A program made the translations under genes and the position numbers. Under the pieces are notes generated by a model, which worked only from the letters and a program-made list of their open reading frames with translations, searched no databases and was not told where the DNA came from. Below are positions 17,948 to 24,525 of a stretch of DNA of 24,525 nt, one piece after another. Within the stretch, counting starts at the first letter, position 1. Every line of letters begins with the position of its first letter. Location: positions 303,363 to 327,887 of the forward strand of contig PDIM01010259.1 in NCBI GenBank assembly GCA_002811675.1, given 5' to 3'. The DNA comes from Ichthyosporea sp. XGB-2017a. Lineage: Eukaryota; Opisthokonta; Ichthyosporea.

Positions 17948-18177
17948 AAAAAAAATAAAGAAAATAAACTTACTATTCCAGCTACTGCATTGTCTTCCAT
18001 TCCACAACAGAGAATAAGCAACTGCTTCTTCACCTGGAGCAATTCATGATTCAAAACCAAAAAAGAAATACAAAGATCTTCTTCTTCAATCCATAACACA
18101 AATCTCCCAAGCCATTTTCAAATCTCCATTTCCAAATCACACACACATGCCCACCTCCACGCCAGGATGGGGGGTGG

Positions 18178-18186
18178 CTTTTTATA
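18178..18186 (-). promoter_or_regulatory. TATA box of the spliced - strand locus
   Basis: TATAAAAAG on the - strand, 200 bp upstream of a good GTAAGT donor. Supports transcription of the locus even though coding content is poor. Confidence 0.5.
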
Positions 18187-18917
18187 CCAAGCTATTTGCC
18201 CCTAACCCTCCCTTAACTATAGCCACTCCCCATACTATGATCTCCCCGCGTGGCCCTCCCCTTATATGATTATTATTATTGAAACACCCCGCACCACATG
18301 GCCCCAGCTCCTCCTCGTGTTACTGCACTCTTCTTGACTCTCGACTCTCTTCTTCTCTTGACTCTCGGCTCTCTTCTTCTCTTGAGTCTCGGCTCTCTTC
18401 TTCTCTTGAGTCTCGGCTCTCTTCTTCTCTTGAGTCTCGACTCTCTTCTTCTCGAACATTTTTTATTATTACTAATGGAGATGCGAATTGGGCTTTTGTT
18501 GCAAATTGTGCTTTTGTATATTACTCTTTTTGCTTTCCAGAACATTCTACGAATTCGGGTCGTTTTCAACTTTAAACTTAAGTAGTGCGCCTGCTCATCT
18601 CTATCAATTAAAAGAATATTCCTTTTCTGTTCATTCATTGCACACAAACTCGTCTTTTGCACAATTCCATCGAAAGATAATAAACTAGACGCATACCAAG
18701 CCGTGAAGCCTTCATTCACTCTCTGTTCACACTTCCAAGTCTTGTGTATCATGCACAGAAACCAAGGGCACCAGCCCTATCGTCAAGATGCAAAACACGA
18801 CACAGACACGCAAATGTTATCATTATTCCTTTGAGCATTGTGTACCCTTTGTGCTTGCGATCCAAATGCATTTTTCTTCTTTAAATCACTCACTTTCCTT
18901 ACACATTCCAAACTATT
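18187..18917. other. Spacer with minisatellite, promoter side of host locus
   Basis: About 730 bp. No supported gene other than a doubtful 65-residue - strand frame (18459-18262) made almost entirely of the 24-bp repeat (EKKRAETQ units). The remainder is AT-rich; 18470-18900 shows nothing recognisable. Confidence 0.4.
18345..18454. repeat. 24-bp minisatellite, about 4.6 copies
   Basis: Units of CTCTCTTCTTCTCTTGAGTC plus TCGG start at 18345, 18369, 18393 and 18417, with a partial at 18441; a truncated unit precedes 18345. Unit length is 8 codons and no unit carries a stop in two - strand frames. Point differences are few (GACTC/GAGTC, TCGG/TCGA), so it is recent or homogenised. Confidence 0.9.
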
Positions 18918-19509
18918 CTAAGCATCCATTTCATGCATATCGTAATGCGATAACGGGATCCCCACCTTGCTGTACACTTCTCTCGCCACAGTGTTTTCCC
19001 GCTCCACATAAAGGCGCACTGAGTACACATTTGGATCGGCCTTGGCAAGGCCAGAGACATACTCAAACATGGCACGGAACACCTACATGCGAAAAAAAGA
19101 AAAACAAGACACAAACAAAAAAAGAATCAGTACAGGAGATGCTATATAATAGTCAGGCTTCAGCACTTTTCAACAAACTCATCTCACTTACACCTTGTTT
19201 TCTACACCATTTCTCCACCTGTACACTGGCAATCCACCAATATTCTCCATTCTTCCAATCACTCCACTCTTTGAATACCATAAGGCACCCAGCGAACCGC
19301 ATCTTGCCATCCATATTCTCATGAGGGGCTTCTGCAAGATAATATACACCTTTGCTATTATCAGCCAGCGGTGCTTTTACACCCTCTCTTAGAATCTTCA
19401 GATCAAGGTCGATTCCTTCACTGTCCTTTGCCATCGTGGCGATTCCCTCCACAAGGGTATCTAAATCCTCCAGCGTTGCCTTACGCACTTGCAGTTTGGA
19501 TATAGTCAT
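18918..19509 (-). CDS. GNAT-family N-acetyltransferase
   Basis: Exons 19509-19192 and 19082-18918, intron 19191-19083 (109 nt, GTAAGT...ATGTAG); 160 residues. N-terminal strand-helix pair: LQVRKATLEDLDTLVEGIATMA. Central strands: GVYYLAE and MRFAGCLMVFKEW...EYWWIASVQVEKWCRKQG. The acetyl-CoA loop is RKQGVFRAMFEYV, formed across the splice junction. C-terminal part: VRLYVERENTVAREVYSKVGI, then HYDMHEMDA, typical of GNATs (the NxxAxxxYxKxGF-like element). Small GNATs acetylate amines or protein N-termini; the substrate cannot be told. Upstream, about 740 bp separate it from the divergent peroxiredoxin gene. The splice restores the fold exactly, which supports the model. Confidence 0.88.
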
Positions 19510-20128
19510 GATTATGAGCGGCAGCAGCGAGGAAATAAGCTTATGTATATGTGCCTGATAGTGCCTATATCTGAATTGGACAACTCCAAATCCAATTATG
19601 AATGAAATCAGTTCTCAGACAAGTCACTGAATAGCAGTTTGGCACGTTTAATTTGTGGCTGTTGTGTGTTGTTTACATAATTGGTATGTGGTAACGTCCT
19701 GCGTTAGTTATTCCAGTTTCCATACATGTGGTGGTTAAGGGGTTGTTAAAGTAACCTCTTTAAACTGTTTGCTTGGAGTCCAATTCCGGGGCTCTGGAGA
19801 TAATGGTCAGTGGTCACAATAACTTGACATTATTACAGTAGTGCAAAGGAAACCACCCAGCTCAGCTAACGTAGTATCGGAAGACTGGAACTACGTATAC
19901 ATGGCTACTTTGCTAACCGCAAATATAAAGAAAACAATGCCACCCCCATTATTTCGTAGTGCATGGGACTTCAGATAAGCCTGCGGTCCTTCTATACGGA
20001 GTAAAGGGGTGGGAGTTCCATACCAGCGGAGCATCATTATTATTCATTGCATAATTGCATGCACATGCACCGGAACATAAACAATAGTACAGCTGTCCAG
20101 TTCTTTCCTGCTGTGAACCAAGGCGGAG
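19510..20128. other. Divergent intergenic region, GNAT / peroxiredoxin
   Basis: No gene seen. Mixed-composition sequence with a few short direct words (CAGTGGTCA near 19810) and no long repeat. Its right end is the peroxiredoxin promoter. Confidence 0.45.
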
Positions 20129-20137
20129 TATAAATGG
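20129..20137 (+). promoter_or_regulatory. TATA box of the peroxiredoxin gene
   Basis: TATAAATGG, 109 bp before the ATG; a transcript starting near 20160 would have a 5' UTR of about 85 nt. Confidence 0.65.
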
Positions 20138-20245
20138 AAGTGCCCCTCACCCACTATAGACCAAAGCAATTATTAAACACAAACAACAACAGGTGGTACA
20201 AGATTTGTAAAAGCGAATTCAGATCGGAACGAAAAGAATATCAAA

Positions 20246-20902
20246 ATGGTTACACCCAATAATTTGAGATTAGGAGACATGTGTCCCAACTTTACTGCGG
20301 ACACCACCAAAGGACGTATTGATTTCCATGAATGGATGGGAGACCAATGGGCCATCTTGTGCTCTCACCCTGCTGATTTCACTCCCGTGTGCACCACTGA
20401 GTTAGGTTACCTCGCCAAGTTGATGCCCGAGCTTGCTGCTCGCAATGTGAAACCCATTGCCCTGAGCTGCGATAGCGTGGACAGCCATAACAGATGGAGT
20501 GTTGATATCTGCGAGACCCAGGGCTGCACAGCTGTGGACTACCCCATCATAGGGGATGAGGATCGCAAGGTGGCCACCCTTTACGGCATGTTGGATCAGG
20601 ACCCCGAGAACGTAGACAAGGCGGGTATGCCCATGACTGTCCGTTCTGTGTTCATCATTGACAGCAACAAAAAGATCCGTTTGATTATCACCTACCCTGC
20701 CTCCACCGGCCGCAACTTTGACGAGGTGCTGCGCTGTATCGACTCCCTTCAGCTGACGGATACAAGAAAGGTAGCCACCCCTGTGAACTGGAACAAAGGC
20801 GACAAAGTCGTTGTCGTGCCCACCATCAAGACTGTGGACGCACAAAAGATGTTCTCCAGCGTAGAGGAAGTAAAGCCCTACTTGAGAATGACTACTTTGT
20901 AA
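20246..20902 (+). CDS. PRDX6: 1-Cys peroxiredoxin, PRDX6 type
   Basis: 218 residues, one exon. Reduces hydrogen peroxide and phospholipid hydroperoxides with one catalytic cysteine. The active site reads SHPADFTPVCTTELG, with Thr46 and Cys49; the supporting Arg lies in MPMTVRSVFIID (about residue 130). NKKIRLIITYPASTGRNFDEVLRCIDSLQ and the long C-terminal VATPVNWNKGDKVVVVPTI extension mark the Prx6 subfamily rather than 2-Cys enzymes. No C-terminal resolving Cys motif. The GDSWG lipase motif of mammalian PRDX6 is GDQWA here, so the phospholipase A2 activity is probably absent. High GC3 relative to neighbours (for example CTGCGCTGTATCGACTCC) and a TATA box fit a highly expressed gene. AATAAA at 21043. 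Confidence 0.97.
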   Translation: MVTPNNLRLGDMCPNFTADTTKGRIDFHEWMGDQWAILCSHPADFTPVCTTELGYLAKLMPELAARNVKPIALSCDSVDSHNRWSVDICETQGCTAVDYPIIGDEDRKVATLYGMLDQDPENVDKAGMPMTVRSVFIIDSNKKIRLIITYPASTGRNFDEVLRCIDSLQLTDTRKVATPVNWNKGDKVVVVPTIKTVDAQKMFSSVEEVKPYLRMTTL

Positions 20903-21265
20903 TTGGAACTGAAATGCACCCCTGTCTCTCGTTACTCGGCCCTTGAAGAGGTGTGTTGCTATCCTCAAGGGGGCTGGTAGCTGGCACTGCTAGAGAAAGA
21001 AAAGGACATGTGACAATTTTGGACAAGTTGCATTGAAAGAGGAATAAATAAAATTAATGCTTCTATTAATTTGAGGTGTTGCTGTGATTTGGGAAATTTG
21101 ACTTTTTTTTTGTTTTGTTTTGTTTTTATTCCCTTTTGGTTTGAACATTCACTTTTGTCGGGGAGATTTGTGTGTCGGCGTTACTGATAAAACAAAAAGA
21201 TCACTAAAAGAATAGCACTTTGTAGGAAGACAGGGAGTGGATGAAAAGTGATTTGTGACACCGTT
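20903..21265. other. Peroxiredoxin 3' region and ESS2 5' flank
   Basis: Poly(A) signal at 21043 (AATAAATAAA), then a T-rich tract (21103-21130). No gene. The ESS2 promoter must lie in the last 200 bp; no TATAAATRG box was found there. Confidence 0.5.
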
Positions 21266-22924
21266 ATGTCTTCGTCCCAACAGCCCCCTTCTTCGTCTGC
21301 CTCTTCCCCAGCCACCAGTACCACTCTATCCTTGGTGAAGGGGGATGAAGGGATTGTATCGACAGCGGGGGAATCCAGGGGGCCACTGCATGCGCCCCCT
21401 CCTGCGCTAGTGCAGCGGGTGGAAGAGGAGGAGACTTATGTGGGGAGCATTGAAAGGATTATCCAGCGGGATTATTTCCCAGATATACCCGTGCTGCGGG
21501 CTCAAAAGGAATATATGGAAGCCGTAGAGAGTAATAATCCAGTGCTGATAAGGGAAGTGCAGAAGAAGTACAGGGCGTTCCAGACCCCGGTGCTGCCAAA
21601 ACACCATCAACACGGTGGAGGGGGAAGCAGAGGGAAGGGGCCAATGTTGGGGGAAGAAGAATGTGAAATTGAGAAGAGCATTGAAGGGAAAAGCCTTGAT
21701 GATTATCTCTTTACTCACACAAGTGAAGACAATGATTCTTTTGGGGAGATTATGCAAAAAGAGGCGAAGAGAAAGCGGATAGAGTTCGAAAAGCGGGCGG
21801 AAGAGGCAACAAAAAAAAAGCTGAAACCTTCAGCCGGCTCAATGGACCAAACGAAGGCCCTTGCTTTAGGAGAAAGTGGGGCTGAAGGTCAAAAGCAAAA
21901 GCATCTAGCATTGATGTATCCGGAGGGAATGCCGCTTACAGTGAATGAATTGTTAAAAATTTATGGTAAGAAGAAGATAAATCGTGGGAATACGCGTTTT
22001 GGGGGAGATGCTACTTCAGATAAAGAAATCCACAGAGCGTCTGAGGTCCCTATATCTTCGTTATCTGCAAATAATGCTTCTGGATGGGCGCCTGGTGAGG
22101 TAAAGATGCTTCCTGGGGCATCTCCACTTCATGGAAGCAGTGGCATTGATGCGACCAGTGCTCAAAGTTTGCACGATGACGATACAGAGAGAATAGAGGC
22201 CGATATGGTTGAAGCAGTGCTGACCAAGCGGAGGAATGATCTTGCTAAGAAAGGGAGCATGGCAGAGGACATTGAGGATAGATTTGATAAAGCTGCGAAA
22301 AGTGAAAGCCGCAAATATGACTTTGTGTACACCCCATCCCCAATGCCTGGCGTAGGAGAAGATGAATCTCCATTGATGACTTGGGGGACCATTGATGGGA
22401 CTCCATTCAGGCTAGATGCGGGGGTTGGCAATGGTACCTCGTCAGTCGGTGTATCAGGCCGGGATGCAAGTGGGGCCACCCCATTGCACAAAAACTCTAG
22501 AAAATTGGAAAACGGCTCTTCAAAGTTTCGAATTCCTGATGTGCCCAAGAAGGAGCAGGTTGCAGCCCAGCTTCTAGAAAAGTCCTCTAAGAAGAAGAAG
22601 AAACAAGGAATAAGTGGTATTCCAGCTCAATCAACTTCCTCTTCTTCCAGAAATGACAAATACAGTAAGGTAGCTGGTATGTCACCCGCTGCAAGGCAAC
22701 TAATGATGCGCTCATCTGGAAGTGGTAAGACCATTGCACACATGGTTTCTGGGCAAGTAGGGGGATCTGGGAGGCGCACTGCCGGGTCTGGTCTTGATAT
22801 GGAACTTCGTAGCTCGTATAGTCCTTCGCCAGCATATGCGACTTCTAGCAAAGAAAAGAAGCCTACAGCATCACTGTCTCTGGAAAAAGAAATGTTTAGT
22901 CCTGCGCTTTCGAAACCCAAATGA
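21266..22924 (+). CDS. ESS2: ESS2 (DGCR14) splicing factor
   Basis: 552 residues, one exon, start at the first ATG (21266). Nuclear protein found with late spliceosomes. Visible family blocks: EEETYVGSIERIIQRDYFPDIPVLRAQKEYMEA (about 55-88), SLDDYLFTHTSEDNDSFGEIM (about 145-165), KYDFVYTPSPMPG (about 350), SPLMTWGTIDGTPFRLD (about 370-386), FRIPDVPKKEQVAAQLLEK (about 420-440) and, near the C-terminus, MSPAARQLMMR. Linkers are Ser/Gly-rich. It has the full ESS2 architecture, with an extra Gly/Ser/Thr-rich N-terminal tail and a Lys-rich segment after the last block. FRA10AC1, an associated factor, is encoded 18 kb to the left. AATAAA at 23085. Confidence 0.95.
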   Translation: MSSSQQPPSSSASSPATSTTLSLVKGDEGIVSTAGESRGPLHAPPPALVQRVEEEETYVGSIERIIQRDYFPDIPVLRAQKEYMEAVESNNPVLIREVQKKYRAFQTPVLPKHHQHGGGGSRGKGPMLGEEECEIEKSIEGKSLDDYLFTHTSEDNDSFGEIMQKEAKRKRIEFEKRAEEATKKKLKPSAGSMDQTKALALGESGAEGQKQKHLALMYPEGMPLTVNELLKIYGKKKINRGNTRFGGDATSDKEIHRASEVPISSLSANNASGWAPGEVKMLPGASPLHGSSGIDATSAQSLHDDDTERIEADMVEAVLTKRRNDLAKKGSMAEDIEDRFDKAAKSESRKYDFVYTPSPMPGVGEDESPLMTWGTIDGTPFRLDAGVGNGTSSVGVSGRDASGATPLHKNSRKLENGSSKFRIPDVPKKEQVAAQLLEKSSKKKKKQGISGIPAQSTSSSSRNDKYSKVAGMSPAARQLMMRSSGSGKTIAHMVSGQVGGSGRRTAGSGLDMELRSSYSPSPAYATSSKEKKPTASLSLEKEMFSPALSKPK

Positions 22925-23358
22925 GAGTACTAACACGCCCTTGAAACATTACATTACACATTACACTTTATCTTACGTTCTCTTGTCAAAAAACTGCGTT
23001 TATGAATTTCTTGAGAAGCGCAGGCAGCACGCACTAAGTCTTATTATGGTTCACCTTTGTAAATACTACTGGCTAGTCAAGCTTAATAAATACACATCTG
23101 CCTTCTTGCGCGTTGTATATTTGAAATATAATTATTTATTTGGTTGATTTTAGTATTTGAGTAAAGTTCCCGCTCCCAAGAGTACACCAACTACAAAAAG
23201 AACTTTACTTCCCTTGCACCGTGTACTTTGGTTATCCTAAAGAGGTTGCAGAAGTACTCCTCTAGAAAAAAAGTATTGCAATTATAAAATACGCGACTTA
23301 TAACATCAATCTCTTTCCAAGTGCTTCATTAAATGAAGCAAATACATATATCGCCAGC
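22925..23358. other. Convergent intergenic region, ESS2 / RPL10A
   Basis: 3' UTR-like sequence. AATAAA on + at 23085-23090, and TTTATT at 23135-23140, which is a poly(A) signal on -. No gene or repeat of note. Confidence 0.55.
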
Positions 23359-24004
23359 TTAGTACAGGCGCTGGGGGGCACCCATGGAGCTCTTGATGTA
23401 GAGCGAACGGACGTTCTGCCAGTTCTTCTTCAACAAAGAGACCAAAAAGTTAACAGCCAAATGCACATTGGCGACCAAATCATCATCGCTCATTCCGACG
23501 TTACCGACGGCAACAGCCAAACAGAGAACCTTCTTCATCTGGAACTTGATGGTGGAACGGATCTCCAAAATTTTAGCCTCAATATCATCCTGGTGGGTGA
23601 TCAAAGAAGGAAACTTACCGGCCTTGTTAAGACCAGGTCCGAGCAGACGGGGGATCTGTTTGATAAGGGCATCAGAGGCCAAGAAAGCATCGTACTTCTT
23701 GGCGAACTTCTTGATGACCTTCTTGTTCTTGTTGAACTTCTTCAAACCATCAACATCGATGCAAGGGATATCAGCGGCCTTGGCCTGATCGCAATGAAGC
23801 TGATCTCCAATGATACACACCTTCATGTTGGGTCTGGGGACTTCAGGCAACTTGACAGTACCACTGAAACGCTTATCCTTCTGGGGATCGTAGTTCTTCA
23901 AACCAATCTGAAGCTCAACGGTCTCCAAGAAGTTACGCTTCTTCTCTTCGGAGCCCTTAAGGACATTGTTAACACACTCGTACAAAGTATCACGGGAAAC
24001 TTTA
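23359..24004 (-). CDS. RPL10A: Ribosomal protein uL1 (RPL10A), main coding exon
   Basis: Large-subunit protein of the L1 stalk, which interacts with E-site tRNA. This exon encodes about 215 residues from the split codon before [15 protein letters not shown] to GAPQRLY, nearly the whole 217-residue family length. Blocks: [77 protein letters not shown], and the C-terminal [11 protein letters not shown]...[18 protein letters not shown]. The 5' end is an intron acceptor (CAG at 24007-24005), so the exon starts in phase 2. The frame is closed above it. The missing few residues, including the initiator Met, lie in a first exon that I could not locate within 24008-24525. Confidence 0.96.
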
Positions 24005-24525
24005 CTGTTTTTGCCAACAAAATAGAAAAAAAAAAACTCGTTAGCATTTCAACTTCAAAATAATCAACAATTTCACAAAGTGAAGAAGAAAATTACAACG
24101 ACCACTTATAATCCCAGGACTGCTATTCAAATCCACCTTTCCTGTTCTTGCCTTGTGTCCAATTCGTTTGAAACAAACATCAGGTGCTGCAACAAGGCTA
24201 TACAAACAAACAAAGGGATTCTTCGCCCCTTCTCTTCCATTATCTTCCCTCTTTTACGCCTTTAATGTCCCCCCCCCGTTTATATTTACTTTCCTCCTAA
24301 AACAAAAAACAAATACTCAAATTTCGACTATAATTACAAAATCCCTAGACGCTGCCGGCAATTCCTCCACTAAAGACCATTTATAACTATTGAAACTTCT
24401 TTCACCGTACCCGAATCAACACATCCCTCAATCCATCCATCCATCCATCAAATCAATATACAAGCAACATCCAAAAACAACCAATCACCTCAACAAAACA
24501 ATAAAAAAAATGTCTTTTAATTTAA
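24005..24525 (-). other. RPL10A first intron and 5' region
   Basis: Contains the long first intron and promoter of RPL10A. No ATG followed by a two-base split codon and a GT donor was found, so the start exon is either very small and missed or outside the window. Short homopolymers (A11 at 24026-24036, C8 near 24270) and ATCC repeats (24430-24448) are present. Confidence 0.5.
24377..24385 (-). promoter_or_regulatory. Possible TATA box of RPL10A
   Basis: TATAAATGG on the - strand, identical to the peroxiredoxin box, 370 bp above the main coding exon. A second candidate, TATAAACGG, reads leftwards near 24277-24285. Confidence 0.4.

Larger units (their letters stand above)
17066..18150 (-). ncRNA. 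Putative spliced snoRNA-host transcript
   Basis: A TATA box (18186-18178) points left. Proposed exons: about 18150 to 17971, then 17731-17681 (51 nt) and from 17578 on. Introns use GTAAGT...TTCACAG and GTACGT...TTTCAG; AATAAA at 17071-17066 may end the transcript. The first four ATGs open only tiny frames ending in stops. The longest spliced frames are about 40 residues (for example starting MEDNAVAGI and ending SDLNEND) and match nothing I know. The first intron contains a C/D-box-like element. The pattern fits a non-coding host gene. A small-peptide gene is the alternative. Exon boundaries come from splice motifs only. Confidence 0.35.

Noticed and set aside
18788-19324. 178-residue + strand frame opposite the GNAT gene
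   Set aside because: The - strand exons give a complete acetyltransferase with correct splice sites; the + frame has no recognisable content.
20402-20968. 188-residue - strand frame opposite the peroxiredoxin
   Set aside because: Antisense shadow of a high-GC3 gene; contains no domain.
23461-24063. 200-residue + strand frame opposite RPL10A
   Set aside because: Shadow of the highly biased codon use of the ribosomal protein gene on the other strand.

Overview
The window is nuclear DNA of a ciliated or flagellated eukaryote, probably a protist or other small-genome lineage. This rests on spliceosomal GT-AG introns of about 53-125 nt, AATAAA poly(A) signals just behind stop codons, TATA boxes of the form TATAAATRG, all three standard stop codons in use, and a gene set that is purely eukaryotic: cytochrome c1, a tectonic of the ciliary transition zone, two spliceosome-associated proteins, ribosomal protein uL1, and STN1-like OB-fold proteins. 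Cytochrome c1 keeps the ordinary CxxCH haem site, so it is not euglenozoan. I cannot name the species. No viral, retroelement or transposon coding region was seen.

Layout: 1-1198 is non-coding and opens with a striking array of CTAGCCA motifs spaced in multiples of about 10.5 bp, followed by inverted repeats. Then come CYC1 (+), FRA10AC1 (-), a Ugo1/SLC25A46-like carrier (+), the penta-EF-hand gene PDCD6 (-), a large HMG-box protein with a mitochondrial-type presequence (+), a secreted 2H phosphoesterase (-), and two STN1-like genes in tandem (-, -). After a G30 homopolymer tract come tectonic (+), a secreted acidic protein (+), and a poorly coding spliced locus (-) whose intron looks like it holds a C/D box snoRNA. 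The right end has a repeat-bearing spacer, a GNAT acetyltransferase (-), a 1-Cys peroxiredoxin (+), ESS2 (+) and RPL10A (-, first exon not found). Most neighbours alternate strand, with divergent promoters sharing about 370 bp and convergent 3' ends 90-450 bp apart.

Functional links visible here: CYC1, the Ugo1-like carrier and the HMG-box protein point to mitochondria; FRA10AC1 and ESS2 both belong to the late (C complex) spliceosome; the two STN1-like genes concern single-stranded or telomeric DNA; tectonic shows the organism builds a ciliary transition zone. Nothing suggests an operon or a horizontally acquired island. The observations most worth a second look are the helically phased CTAGCCA array, the paired STN1-like genes, the candidate snoRNA and host locus, and the HMG-box protein with an unrecognised 450-residue C-terminal region.
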